This document shows positions 37,035 to 46,291 of a DNA stretch of 64,000 nt, piece by piece. The translations under genes and the position numbers were made by a program. The first letter of the stretch is position 1, and the number at the start of each line of letters is the position of its first letter. The DNA is from Pseudomonas brassicacearum (GTDB lineage: Bacteria; Pseudomonadota; Gammaproteobacteria; Pseudomonadales; Pseudomonadaceae). The notes under the pieces are model-generated. The model had not been told where the DNA came from. It did not search any database and was given only the letters and a program-made list of their open reading frames with translations. The stretch is taken from positions 124,001 through 188,000 of the forward strand of contig NZ_MOBK01000013.1 of assembly GCF_003732265.1 (NCBI RefSeq), read 5' to 3'.

Positions 37035-38705
37035 TTACAGGGTTATGACCGAATCGGTGAATTCAGATGAAAAGGTGGCACTTTGCTGTGACGTTCGCGC
37101 CGCCTGAACGCGATTTCGTCCGGCGTCCTTGGCGCGGTACAGCGCCTCGTCTGCCTGACTGGCCATCATCAGGCTGTCGGAGTGCTCGCACAATTCCACC
37201 ACGCCAGCACTGAACGTGCACCACAGGTCCTGTGGCTGGGCCGGGTAGTGAATCTCGGCAAAGCGCTGACGAATTTCATCCAGCACGGCGTAAGCCGATG
37301 CGAGGTCGGTGTCCGGCATCACGATCGCAAACTCTTCACCGCCATAGCGGCCGATGAAGTCGGTCTTGCGCAGGCGTTGCTTCAAGAACAGCGCCAGGCT
37401 CTTGATCACCCGGTCGCCCATGGGGTGGCCGTGGCTGTCGTTGACTCGCTTGAAGTGGTCGATGTCGAGCATCGCAAAGCTCAGCGGCTTGCCCTCGCGG
37501 CGGGAGCGGAAGCTGCAGTCTTCGAGCAATTGCAAAATGTGCGTGTGGTTGTACAAACCGGTCAGGCTGTCGCGGACCATTCGGGCTTTCAGATTGCGCG
37601 CCCGTGCCGCGCGGTTGCGCACGGTGGTGATCAGGTGGCGCGGCTTGATCGGCTTGGTCAGGAAGTCGTCGCCGCCTTCGCTCATGGCGTCGAGCTGCTT
37701 GTCCAGATCGTCTTCGGCCGACAGGTAAATGATCGGGACGCTGACATAACGGTCGTTGTGACGGATCACCTTGGCCAGTTCCGTCCCGGTGCAGGTCGGC
37801 ATGTACATGTCGAGGATGATCAGGTCTGGCTGAAAGTCCGAGAGTTCGGCCATGGCCTGAATCGGATCGATCAACGTGCGCGTGACGATCCCGGCGCTAT
37901 TGAGCAGGCGTTCGGTGTGCAGGGCCTGTGCGCGGGAGTCGTCGATGATCAGCACTTTATAAGGTTCGTACTGCGCGACGCAGGTCAGGACTTCGATTTT
38001 CTCCAGCAGGCTCGAAGCCTCCAGGGTGCCGGTGAGAAACTCCTGGCCACCGGCGCGCACGGCGGCGAGGCGGGTCGGGGTGTCGGTTTCGTGCAGGCTG
38101 AAGAACAACAGCGGCAGGCGATGATCGAGACCTTCCTGGGCTTCGGCGGCCAGTTTCAGGCCGATACCGGCGCCACTGAAGTCCACGTCCATGACGATCG
38201 CCGCCGGCAAGCGCTCGACCATCGCGGAGCGGAATGCAGCAACGCTGTCGAGGGATTGGGCGCTGAGCCCGAAAAATTCCAGTTGCTTGGCCAGGCGCTC
38301 GGCGCGGTCGTGATCCTGCAGCATCACGTAGATCGGCTTGCGCAACGGCGGCAGGAAAGTTTGTTCGTACTGATCGCCATGGCGCAGGCCGGTGCGCGAC
38401 AGGCGCTGCATCAAGCGATTGAGATCGGTGATCAGCCCGCTGCTCAGGCGTCCGCGATTGGCTTCGACAGCCTCCAGCGACTGGCCGATGTGACGTGCCA
38501 GTTGAGTATGTTCCGGTTGTTCGAAGCGCTCGGCAAACCGCAGCAGGCGCAGATTGGCCTCGCTCAGTTCCGATAAGTCGGTGGCGGACCACTCGCTGCG
38601 TTGCAGGCGCTGCCAGATCTCAAGAATTTGACGTGCCTGATGAATTACCCGCTGGGCAAAGTGGTGCTTGAGGCGCTCACGGCTGGGGTCTTCTGGCTCG
38701 GTCAT
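37035..38705 (-). CDS. gcbA: Diguanylate cyclase GcbA (REC-REC-GGDEF)
   Basis: A 556-residue cytoplasmic protein. An N-terminal helical part is followed by a degenerate receiver (about 125-245, IVMDVDFSG), a normal receiver (YKVLIIDDSRAQ, LIILDMYMPTCTG) and a GGDEF domain with the active GGEEF motif (RYGGEEFAIV). An RxxD inhibitory site (RKTD) stands five residues before it, so product feedback is expected. It makes cyclic di-GMP; GcbA promotes surface attachment in P. fluorescens and P. aeruginosa. Identity is supported by the neighbours ctpL and DUF2333. Confidence 0.9.
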   Translation of the reverse strand: MTEPEDPSRERLKHHFAQRVIHQARQILEIWQRLQRSEWSATDLSELSEANLRLLRFAERFEQPEHTQLARHIGQSLEAVEANRGRLSSGLITDLNRLMQRLSRTGLRHGDQYEQTFLPPLRKPIYVMLQDHDRAERLAKQLEFFGLSAQSLDSVAAFRSAMVERLPAAIVMDVDFSGAGIGLKLAAEAQEGLDHRLPLLFFSLHETDTPTRLAAVRAGGQEFLTGTLEASSLLEKIEVLTCVAQYEPYKVLIIDDSRAQALHTERLLNSAGIVTRTLIDPIQAMAELSDFQPDLIILDMYMPTCTGTELAKVIRHNDRYVSVPIIYLSAEDDLDKQLDAMSEGGDDFLTKPIKPRHLITTVRNRAARARNLKARMVRDSLTGLYNHTHILQLLEDCSFRSRREGKPLSFAMLDIDHFKRVNDSHGHPMGDRVIKSLALFLKQRLRKTDFIGRYGGEEFAIVMPDTDLASAYAVLDEIRQRFAEIHYPAQPQDLWCTFSAGVVELCEHSDSLMMASQADEALYRAKDAGRNRVQAARTSQQSATFSSEFTDSVITL

Positions 38706-38991
38706 ATCCTGACTACTAGTTAGGGTAAAAGCTGAGATCGACTGGTGGCTCTATGCTAGCACCTCTTTGCAATTGCACGAGTGTCGGACGTCAATAATCT
38801 GTAATGCGGCGTCATTCAGTTTATGACCGGTCGGTCGGATAGGCTCAAGGCGTGTGCTTCCTTTATAGTGGCGCCTCGACGATGCAATCCTGGCTCACGG
38901 CAGCGCGCGGATTAATACGCGGCAAAACGAGGCACGATGGCGTAGGGTTGTGGTCGAACCGATGAACTCAAGTGATTGAAAGGATATCGCC
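38706..38991. other. Divergent intergenic region gcbA / DUF2333 gene
   Basis: 286 bases without a gene hold both promoters. The palindrome-like GACCGGTCGGTC near 38825 is a possible regulator site, but I cannot name the protein. A ribosome-binding AAAGGA precedes the plus-strand gene. Confidence 0.3.
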
Positions 38992-40059
38992 ATGCTGGAC
39001 TGGAAGAACCGCGCGGGCAGCGCCCCTGAACGTGCCGCCGAACCGAAGTCGGCCACCCGCAGTTATATCGGCGGCCTGCTGTTCAGCCGGGCGCTGGCCA
39101 CCTTGATCGGTCTTTACCTGCTGGTGGCGATTGCCCTGGGTTGGTATTGGAGCGAGGAGCCCGCGTTGTTTCCGGTCCAGCAGAATGCCCAGATCGCTGC
39201 CGAGAAAGAAGGCAAGCAAATGGTCGTCGGCTACACCACGGTGGAAACCCTCAAGACCGTCGCCGGCACGTTGCTGACCAAGCCGGGTGGCTACATTTCC
39301 AACGACCGTTTCCCGCCGGGCTTGTGGATGGACAACATGCCGAGCTGGGAATATGGCGTGCTGGTCCAGGTTCGCGATTTGAGCCGCGCGCTGCGTAAAG
39401 ACTTCGCCCGTTCCCAGTCGCAATCGGCCGAAGACGCCGACCTGGCCAAGGCCGAGCCGCGTTTCAACTTCGACAACAAGAGCTGGGTGCTGCCTTCCAG
39501 TGAGTCCGAGTATCAGGAAGGCATCAATTCCCTGAGCCGCTATCAGGCGCGTTTGTCCGATCCGAACCAGAAAAGCGCGCTGTTCTATGCCCGCGCCGAC
39601 AACCTGAACAACTGGCTCGGTGACGTCGGTACCCGTCTGGGTTCACTATCGCAACGCCTGTCGGCCAGCGTTGGCCGGGTCAAACTCAACACTTCGCTGA
39701 AGACCGAAGTCCTCGCGCCAGGGCAAGTGCCACAGGTGGACGAAGAAATCGTCGAGACGCCGTGGATGCAGATCGACAACGTGTTCTACGAAGCGCGCGG
39801 TCAGGCCTGGGCGCTCTCGCACTTGCTGCGCGCCATCGAAGTCGACTTCGCCGATGTATTGGCCAAGAAGAACGCCACGGTCAGCGTGCGCCAGATCATT
39901 CGTGAGCTGGAAGCCTCGCAAGAGCCGGTCTGGAGCCCGATGATTCTCAACGGCAGCGGCTTCGGTGTGCTGGCCAACCACTCGCTGGTCATGGCCAACT
40001 ACATTTCCCGGGCCAACGCCGCCGTGATCGATCTGCGTCAATTGCTCAATCAAGGCTGA
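38992..40059 (+). CDS. DUF2333 family protein
   Basis: A 355-residue conserved Pseudomonas protein anchored by one N-terminal membrane segment (about residues 32-52, ATLIGLYLLVAIALGWYW); the rest appears periplasmic and mostly helical. Family blocks include LTKPGGYISNDRFPPGLWMD and ILNGSGFGVLANHSLVMANY. No function is known. It is 3 bases from the next gene, so the two are co-transcribed. Confidence 0.85.
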   Translation: MLDWKNRAGSAPERAAEPKSATRSYIGGLLFSRALATLIGLYLLVAIALGWYWSEEPALFPVQQNAQIAAEKEGKQMVVGYTTVETLKTVAGTLLTKPGGYISNDRFPPGLWMDNMPSWEYGVLVQVRDLSRALRKDFARSQSQSAEDADLAKAEPRFNFDNKSWVLPSSESEYQEGINSLSRYQARLSDPNQKSALFYARADNLNNWLGDVGTRLGSLSQRLSASVGRVKLNTSLKTEVLAPGQVPQVDEEIVETPWMQIDNVFYEARGQAWALSHLLRAIEVDFADVLAKKNATVSVRQIIRELEASQEPVWSPMILNGSGFGVLANHSLVMANYISRANAAVIDLRQLLNQG

Positions 40060-40062
40060 GTC

Positions 40063-40620
40063 ATGGTTGATAACGCCAAAGAAGCCGCCCATCGAGCGGC
40101 CTCGGATGCCGAACAGATCGCCTGGGTCGACGAGCAGGACAACCTGCTCGGCGCCCTGGTCCGTTCCGACTTGCGCGAGCGCGGGCTGATCGGGCGCGGC
40201 ACCTACATCATGCTGTTTAATTCGGCCGGTGAACTCTGCGTGCATCGCCGAACCCTGAGCAAAGCCATTTATCCGGGGTACTGGGACGTGGCGGCGGGGG
40301 GCATGGTGCTCGCCAGTGAAACCTACGCCGAGTCAGCCGCCCGCGAACTGGAGGAAGAGCTGGGCGTGAGCGGCGTGCAACTCACCGCCCACGATCACTT
40401 CTTCTTTGAAGACACCGACAACCGGCTCTGGTGTTCGGCGTTTTCGGCGGTCTGGGACGGACCATTGATTCTGCAGCCCGAAGAGGTGCTTGAAGCACGC
40501 TTTATGCCCATCGATCAGGTCATGCTGGAAATCCAGCAAAAGCCTTATTGCCCGGACTCTCTGGCGGCATTGAAGCGCTATCTGCGTGCGCAACGGGATG
40601 GCGTCGCAAAAGAGCTGTAA
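40063..40620 (+). CDS. NUDIX hydrolase, YfcD-like
   Basis: A 185-residue protein with a complete Nudix box, G-x5-E-x7-REUXEEXGU, in GGMVLASETYAESAARELEE followed by ELGV. The part before it (EQDNLLGALVRSDLRERGLIGRGTYIML) is typical of the YfcD/isopentenyl-diphosphate-isomerase-like branch. Substrate is unknown. Start ATG 3 bases after the DUF2333 stop. Confidence 0.88.
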   Translation: MVDNAKEAAHRAASDAEQIAWVDEQDNLLGALVRSDLRERGLIGRGTYIMLFNSAGELCVHRRTLSKAIYPGYWDVAAGGMVLASETYAESAARELEEELGVSGVQLTAHDHFFFEDTDNRLWCSAFSAVWDGPLILQPEEVLEARFMPIDQVMLEIQQKPYCPDSLAALKRYLRAQRDGVAKEL

Positions 40621-40625
40621 ATTGG

Positions 40626-40657
40626 CGCCGATTGGCTCTTAGCAAGTCGGCTTTTTG
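40626..40657 (+). terminator. Weak terminator-like hairpin after the NUDIX gene
   Basis: GCCGA pairs with TCGGC across a 13-base interior, followed by TTTTT. The stem is short, so strength is doubtful. Confidence 0.4.
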
Positions 40658-40797
40658 CCGTTACACTGCGCGACCTTTTCAAGCTGAACCGGCATGTCTG
40701 GTTCAGTAGCGCTGCCCCTGCCTGAGTGGGGCTTCGCGGTCGATGGCGGCTTCCCAAGTCGCCGCGACCAGTCTTTGTCCTCCCAAGAGGATTGCCG

Positions 40798-41169
40798 GTG
40801 GCCAAAAAAGCCGCATCCTTCGCCGCCCTTGGTGGCCTGGTATTTTCCACCGACGCAGGTCGTCATTGCCCGGATTGCAGTAAACCGGTGGACGCCTGTA
40901 TCTGCAAACAGACCGTTATCCCGGCCGGCGACGGCATCGCTCGCGTGCGTCGCGAAAGCAAGGGCCGTGGCGGCAAGACGGTGACCACCATCACCGGCGT
41001 GCCGTTGGCCGAAGACGCTCTCAAGGAACTGGCCACTACGTTGAAGAAGCGTTGTGGCACAGGCGGAGCGTTGAAAGACGGGATCATTGAAATCCAGGGC
41101 GATCATGTCGAGCTACTCTTGGGCGAGCTGATCAAACTCGGTTTCAAAGCGAAGAAGTCCGGCGGCTAG
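40798..41169 (+). CDS. yciH: SUI1/YciH-type translation initiation factor-like protein
   Basis: A 123-residue eIF1/SUI1-fold protein. A Cys cluster near the N-terminus (HCPDCSKPVDACIC) is followed by the SUI1 core (GRGGKTVTTITGVPL, LKKRCGTGGALKDG, IEIQGDHVELL). The GTG start at 40798 is preferred: AAGAGG lies 7 bases upstream and the protein then begins VAKKAASFAAL, as in relatives; upstream ATG codons in the frame have no such site. It probably affects start-codon selection in translation. Confidence 0.9.
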   Translation: MAKKAASFAALGGLVFSTDAGRHCPDCSKPVDACICKQTVIPAGDGIARVRRESKGRGGKTVTTITGVPLAEDALKELATTLKKRCGTGGALKDGIIEIQGDHVELLLGELIKLGFKAKKSGG

Positions 41170-41173
41170 CAGC

Positions 41174-41247
41174 CTCTGTGAAAACCACCCTCGGCTTGAT
41201 CCAGTCCTGACAACAGTTCTGGCGTCGTCTACATGGTTTTCACAGAG
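41174..41247. repeat. Perfect 14-base inverted repeat downstream of yciH
   Basis: CTCTGTGAAAACCA (41174-41187) and TGGTTTTCACAGAG (41234-41247) are reverse complements separated by 46 bases. The left arm begins only 5 bases after the yciH stop. No T-run follows, so it is not a standard terminator. It is unlike the REP elements of the window. Confidence 0.75.
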
Positions 41248-41388
41248 CCTGTTCTGACCGGTTTCTAAACTCAAACCTGAATGTGAGGTCTATCGCCCTT
41301 GCATGCAGGCTAATCGTCATTTTCATTCTTTAGACTGCGCCGGCCTGAACCCAGGCGACGCTCTATGACTTCTTTATAGGGGACTTCA

Positions 41389-43302
41389 ATGTCCGTACGA
41401 CGCACACGCAAAGACGATGGCAGCCAATGGACAGTTGCGGACAGCCGCAGTGTTTACGGGATTCGCCATTGGGGGGCCGGGTATTTCGCGATCAATGACG
41501 CCGGTCGCGTCGAAGTTCGTCCGAACGGTCCGACCAGTTCGCCTATTGATCTGTTCGAGCAAGTCGACCAACTGCGCAAAAGCGGTTTGTCCTTGCCATT
41601 GCTGGTGCGTTTCCCGGATATCCTGCAAGACCGCGTGCGTCAGCTGACCGGCGCCTTCGATGCGAACATCGAGCGTCTGGAATACCAGAGCAAGTACACC
41701 GCGCTGTACCCGATCAAGGTGAACCAGCAAGAAGCGGTGATCGAAAACATCATTGCCACCCAGGACGTCTCCATCGGCCTGGAAGCCGGCTCCAAGCCTG
41801 AGTTGCTGGCCGTGCTGGCGCTGGCGCCGAAGGGCGGCACCATCGTTTGCAACGGTTACAAGGACCGCGAGTTCATTCGTCTGGCGCTGATGGGCCAGAA
41901 GCTGGGCCACAACGTCTTTATCGTGATCGAGAAAGAATCCGAAGTCGGCCTGGTGATCGAAGAAGCGGCGTCGCTCAAGGTCAAGCCTCAGGTCGGACTG
42001 CGCGTACGCCTGTCGTCCTTGGCTTCGTCCAAGTGGGCGGACACCGGCGGCGAGAAATCCAAATTCGGTCTATCGGCGGCGCAGTTGCTGTCGGTGGTCG
42101 AGCGTTTCCGCGCTGCTGGCCTGGACCAGGGCATCCGCCTGCTGCACTTCCACATGGGTTCGCAAATCGCCAACCTGGCGGACTACCAGCACGGTTTCAA
42201 GGAAGCGATTCGTTACTACGGCGAACTGCGCAACCTCGGCCTGCCGGTGGATCACATCGACGTCGGTGGCGGCCTGGGCGTGGACTACGACGGTACGCAT
42301 TCGCGTAACGCCAGTTCGATCAACTACGACATGGACGATTACGCCGGTGTCGTGGTCGGGATGCTCAAGGAATTCTGCGACGCGCAGAACCTGCCGCACC
42401 CGAACATCTTTTCTGAAAGCGGCCGCTCCCTGACCGCTCACCACGCCATGCTGGTGGTGCAGGTCACCGACGTCGAGAAACACAACGACGACGTGCCGCA
42501 GATCGACAACAAGGAAGAACTGCCGGAAACAGTGCAGTGGCTGGTTGACCTGCTGGGCCCGACCGACATCGAAATGGTCACCGAAACCTACTGGCGCGCG
42601 ACGCACTACATGAGCGACGTGGCCACCCAGTACGCCGATGGCAAGCTGACCCTGGCGCAAAAAGCCCTGGCCGAACAATGCTACTTTGCCGTGTGCCGTC
42701 GCCTGCACAACTCGTTGAAAGCCCGTCAGCGTTCGCACCGTCAGGTGCTGGACGAGCTCAACGACAAGCTGGCCGACAAGTACATCTGCAACTTCTCGGT
42801 GTTCCAGAGCCTGCCGGACACCTGGGCCATCGGCCAGGTGTTGCCGATCCTGCCGCTGCACCGTCTCGACGAAGAGCCGCTGCGCCGCGCCGTGCTGCAA
42901 GACCTGACCTGCGACTCCGACGGCAAGATCAAGCAATACGTCGACGAGCAGAGCATCGAAACCAGCCTGCCGGTGCACGCGCTGAACGAGGGTGAAGACT
43001 ACCTGCTGGGTATCTTTCTGGTCGGCGCTTACCAGGAAATCCTCGGCGACATGCACAACCTGTTCGGTGACACTGACTCAGTGAACATCTACCAGAACGC
43101 CGATGGCAGCGTGTACCACGCTGGTATCGAAACCCACGACACCATCGAAGACATGCTGCGTTACGTGCACTTGTCGCCGGAAGAGTTGATGACCCACTAC
43201 CGCGACAAGTGCGCCAGTGCCCGCATCACCGCTGCCGAGCGCACCCAGTTCCTCGACGCTCTGCGCCTGGGCCTGACCCGTTCGTCTTACCTGTCTTCGT
43301 AA
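41389..43302 (+). CDS. speA: Biosynthetic arginine decarboxylase
   Basis: A 637-residue PLP enzyme making agmatine from arginine, the first step to putrescine. PLP-Lys is in YPIKVNQQ; other SpeA blocks are KFGLSAAQLL, HFHMGSQIANL, DVGGGLGVDYDG and SESGRSLTAHHA. GGGGAC-like ribosome-binding sequence precedes the ATG. A 219-base upstream gap contains the inverted repeat described at 41174. The 233-base gap downstream (43303-43535) shows no gene. Confidence 0.97.
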   Translation: MSVRRTRKDDGSQWTVADSRSVYGIRHWGAGYFAINDAGRVEVRPNGPTSSPIDLFEQVDQLRKSGLSLPLLVRFPDILQDRVRQLTGAFDANIERLEYQSKYTALYPIKVNQQEAVIENIIATQDVSIGLEAGSKPELLAVLALAPKGGTIVCNGYKDREFIRLALMGQKLGHNVFIVIEKESEVGLVIEEAASLKVKPQVGLRVRLSSLASSKWADTGGEKSKFGLSAAQLLSVVERFRAAGLDQGIRLLHFHMGSQIANLADYQHGFKEAIRYYGELRNLGLPVDHIDVGGGLGVDYDGTHSRNASSINYDMDDYAGVVVGMLKEFCDAQNLPHPNIFSESGRSLTAHHAMLVVQVTDVEKHNDDVPQIDNKEELPETVQWLVDLLGPTDIEMVTETYWRATHYMSDVATQYADGKLTLAQKALAEQCYFAVCRRLHNSLKARQRSHRQVLDELNDKLADKYICNFSVFQSLPDTWAIGQVLPILPLHRLDEEPLRRAVLQDLTCDSDGKIKQYVDEQSIETSLPVHALNEGEDYLLGIFLVGAYQEILGDMHNLFGDTDSVNIYQNADGSVYHAGIETHDTIEDMLRYVHLSPEELMTHYRDKCASARITAAERTQFLDALRLGLTRSSYLSS

Positions 43303-43535
43303 GGTAGGGCACCGCTCCCATCAGGTTGTCTGAAAATGTCCCGCACGCTGCGGAAATTTCAGATGACCTGGTGCGACGCGTCTTTGTTTTCCCGCGAAAT
43401 GACTCACATCCTCGTCTATCCCGGCGATGTGGTCCTCTTTTCGCGTAGGTCATTTCCTAAGTTGTCGTTCAGCTCTCTACTCGGCCAACTCTCTCGGAGA
43501 GAATCCTCAGCCGCCCTTCCTGTAGAGAATCGCCG

Positions 43536-44603
43536 ATGTTCGATCCAGCCAACGAGCCGTCATTTCGTCTGGATGTAGAGGGTCTGCCCGATCCCTTTGC
43601 GGTCTTGGCCCTTACCGGCAGTGAAGCGATCAGCGAACCCTTTGAGTTCAACATGGATCTGCTGATCGGCGATCCGGCACTCGACCTGGCAAGCCTGTTG
43701 TACCGGCCGGCCTTTTTGCATGTCGGTCCGCCGGGAAACGGTTTTCACGGACAGTTGCATGAGCTTGTCCAGACCGGGCAGGGCGCCACACTCAGGCGTT
43801 GTCGTGTGCGCCTGAAGCCGAAACTGGCTTGCCTGGCCCAGCGGTTCAGCCAGCGTATTTTCAGCAACCGTTCGGTGCCGGAGATCCTCGCCCAAGTGCT
43901 CAAGGAGCATGGCATTGCGGGCAAGGATCGGCGTTTCGAGTTGACCGGCGATTACCCGCCTCGGGATTTCTGCACGCAGTATCAGGAATCGGACCTGCAA
44001 TTTTTCCAGCGGCTATGCGCGCAGGAACGCTTGCACTACCACTTCGAGCACCGCAGGCGTGGTCATTGTCTGGTCATGGGGGACGGGCAGGTTCAGGACG
44101 GCGCAGAGTTGCCCTGTGTGACGAAGGTCATTGGTCCGCGGATGCACAGCTTGCAACGGGCTTGGGTGGTTGAGGTCGATGAGCCTCAACCCGATGCAAC
44201 CAGGCCCGTCGCGGTGCAATTTGATTGGCTCTATCAGGGCGAAGGCGCGGCCCCCAGCCACTGTTGGTTGTCGATGGCGCCTGAATTGAGCGGCGACCAC
44301 ACCATGCCGTTGAGAGAAGGTCTTGAGGTGCTGGTGAGCTTTATCGAAGGCGATCCCGATCAACCGCTGATCACCGGATTTCTTTGCGGTGCGCCAGTCA
44401 CCCAAGCGGCCGATCCTCAACCTGCTGCTGCTGCTGCTGCGGACGACGATGTGTCGGTTGACGGATTGTTGCACCTGCTGCAATCCAGCGAGCCGTTGGT
44501 GTTGCTGTGTCTGCTGCCCGGCGGGGGCAGTTTCGTACATTGCACACACGTCCTTTGTGCGTGCCGGGCAGCGACGCAGCTTGGCCAGAGCGGTGCACCA
44601 TGA
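43536..44603 (+). CDS. vgrG: Short type VI secretion spike protein VgrG (TssI)
   Basis: A 355-residue VgrG. The gp27/phage-hub part is clear (PFEFNMDLLIGDPALDLASL; FCTQYQESDLQFFQRLCAQE), followed by the OB-fold-like end (GLEVLVSFIEGDPDQPLITG). The protein lacks the long beta-helical needle of normal VgrGs (usually 600 or more residues). It ends in an Ala-rich linker and a Cys-containing tail (LLCLLPGGGSFVHCTHVLCA-CRA). It trimerises to tip the type VI tube; the tail may dock an effector. Its stop overlaps the DUF4123 gene start (ATGA). Confidence 0.85.
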   Translation: MFDPANEPSFRLDVEGLPDPFAVLALTGSEAISEPFEFNMDLLIGDPALDLASLLYRPAFLHVGPPGNGFHGQLHELVQTGQGATLRRCRVRLKPKLACLAQRFSQRIFSNRSVPEILAQVLKEHGIAGKDRRFELTGDYPPRDFCTQYQESDLQFFQRLCAQERLHYHFEHRRRGHCLVMGDGQVQDGAELPCVTKVIGPRMHSLQRAWVVEVDEPQPDATRPVAVQFDWLYQGEGAAPSHCWLSMAPELSGDHTMPLREGLEVLVSFIEGDPDQPLITGFLCGAPVTQAADPQPAAAAAADDDVSVDGLLHLLQSSEPLVLLCLLPGGGSFVHCTHVLCACRAATQLGQSGAP

Positions 44604-45397
44604 TTGCCACCCTGGCTCCCGATCCAACCTCACAATGGCTGTTGCTCGATGCGCCGGGCGAACCCGGGGCCGGGGCGGCGCTGCAGGAACAATTTGCCGA
44701 CGCCCGACAGTACGGGCTGTTTGACGATACCGAATGGCAGTCGTTACGGGATCACGGGCCGGTGCTGGTCGACCTCAAGGACTGCCCGGCATTGGCCGAA
44801 CGTTGCCTGTGCGAACCCCATCTCTGGAATGGATTGTGGCTGGTCAGTGAAGCATCGCCGTCGCAATTGCTCGAGCATTTGCGCCGCATGCTCACCGTCA
44901 CCGTTGGCCTGCATCACCGCGCCTTGCTGAGTTACTACAACCCGCACACGGCCAGTTACTTTTTCGATGCGTGCGATGCCCGGGAATTGAGTCGCTGGCT
45001 CGGCCCGATCAGGCAGATGCGCTGGTTCGGTGGCACCTGGGCTGATCGGGCCATCGGTTGTCAGGGCTGGCAGCAATTGTTCAATCCGGGGCTTGTCGTC
45101 CAACCGCTAGGCATCGAGGAAGACCTCAGTGCGCGTCAGCGGGACGCTTTGCAAACCTGCCTGCTGGAGCAGCATGCCTGGCGCTGGAGCCAATCCACCG
45201 GTCGCGATTACACCCGTCTATGGTCCCATCTGATGGAAGGGCTGGTGCTGGGCTTCAGCGAGCGGCCCGTGCTCGATGGCTGGTTATGGCTACGCTTGCA
45301 GTACCCCGACGCTTCGCCTGAGCAGCCGTTGTCGGGATTCACCCAGCAGGAGCGTCTCGATAGCCTGCGCAACCTGTGGCAGAACGATCAGCCCTGA
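44600..45397 (+). CDS. DUF4123 type VI effector chaperone (Tec/TAP-1)
   Basis: A 265-residue DUF4123 protein. These chaperones load effectors onto the VgrG encoded next to them. Typical features are the early WLLLDA stretch, the LRRMLTVTV and FFDACDARELSRWLGPIRQM blocks. The ATG at 44600 overlaps the vgrG stop; the frame is open further upstream only inside vgrG. The cognate effector is expected next to it. Confidence 0.85.
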   Translation: MIATLAPDPTSQWLLLDAPGEPGAGAALQEQFADARQYGLFDDTEWQSLRDHGPVLVDLKDCPALAERCLCEPHLWNGLWLVSEASPSQLLEHLRRMLTVTVGLHHRALLSYYNPHTASYFFDACDARELSRWLGPIRQMRWFGGTWADRAIGCQGWQQLFNPGLVVQPLGIEEDLSARQRDALQTCLLEQHAWRWSQSTGRDYTRLWSHLMEGLVLGFSERPVLDGWLWLRLQYPDASPEQPLSGFTQQERLDSLRNLWQNDQP

Positions 45398-45415
45398 ACA
45401 CGAGGTTACCCATTG

Positions 45416-46291
45416 ATGGTGAGTCAAATCCGCGTTTGGTTCGGACTGGTCGTGGGCGCACTTTTGCTGACCCTGATAACGGCGTGCTCGCCATTGAACA
45501 TGCTTAATGTCCTGACCCCTGACGGTACGTTCGACAAAACCGAGGGCATTGCTTATGGCGATGACCCGCGACAGAAACTCGATGTTTACGTGCCGCGACA
45601 CGCCATTGAAAACACGCCAGTGGTGGTATTTTTCTACGGCGGCAGTTGGAACAGCGGGTCGCGTAGTGATTACGCTTTTGTCGGCGAGGCGCTGGCGTCT
45701 CGGGGAATGGTGACGGTCGTGGCGGACTATCGGTTGTATCCGCAGGTGCGGTATCCGTTGTTTCTCGAAGATGCGGCGAAAGCCGTGGTCTGGACGCATG
45801 AACACATTCGCCAGTTTGGCGCAAACCCGCAGCGCCTGTACCTGATGGGACACAGCTCCGGGGCCTACAACGCTGCAATGCTGGCGCTGGATTCGAGGTT
45901 GCTGGGCGCGCAGGGCATGTCGCCGCACGACCTCAGTGGGTGGATTGGCCTGGCCGGGCCTTATGATTTTTTACCCATACAAAATCCGGAGGTGCGCCCG
46001 GTGTTTTTCTGGCCAGATTCTCCCCCCCAATCCCAGCCGATCAACCACGTCAGTCGAGGCGCTCCACCCGCGCTGTTGATGGCTTCACGCGATGATGATG
46101 TCGTCAATCCGACCCGCAACACCGCAGGCCTGGCACTGAAATTGCGCCAGGCCGGGGTGCCGGTTCAGGACTTTTACTTTGCCCGCACCAGTCACGCCAC
46201 GCTGGTAGCGACGCTGTCCCGGCCCCTGCGCGGTTTGGCGCCTGTGCTGGATGAGGTCACGGCCTTCGTCAACGCCACGCCGACTCAGTGA
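45416..46291 (+). CDS. Alpha/beta hydrolase (esterase/lipase-like) with lipoprotein signal
   Basis: A 291-residue serine hydrolase. A lipobox-type signal (LLTLITACS) precedes the mature protein. The oxyanion region is FFYGGSWNSG, the nucleophile is S147 in GHSSG, and the end has ASRDDDVVNP (acid) and TSHATL (His), completing a triad. It begins 18 bases after the DUF4123 gene, the position where a type VI effector is usually found, but a lipobox is unusual for an effector. It may instead be an ordinary envelope esterase. It overlaps the MATE gene end by 7 bases (convergent). Confidence 0.75.
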   Translation: MVSQIRVWFGLVVGALLLTLITACSPLNMLNVLTPDGTFDKTEGIAYGDDPRQKLDVYVPRHAIENTPVVVFFYGGSWNSGSRSDYAFVGEALASRGMVTVVADYRLYPQVRYPLFLEDAAKAVVWTHEHIRQFGANPQRLYLMGHSSGAYNAAMLALDSRLLGAQGMSPHDLSGWIGLAGPYDFLPIQNPEVRPVFFWPDSPPQSQPINHVSRGAPPALLMASRDDDVVNPTRNTAGLALKLRQAGVPVQDFYFARTSHATLVATLSRPLRGLAPVLDEVTAFVNATPTQ

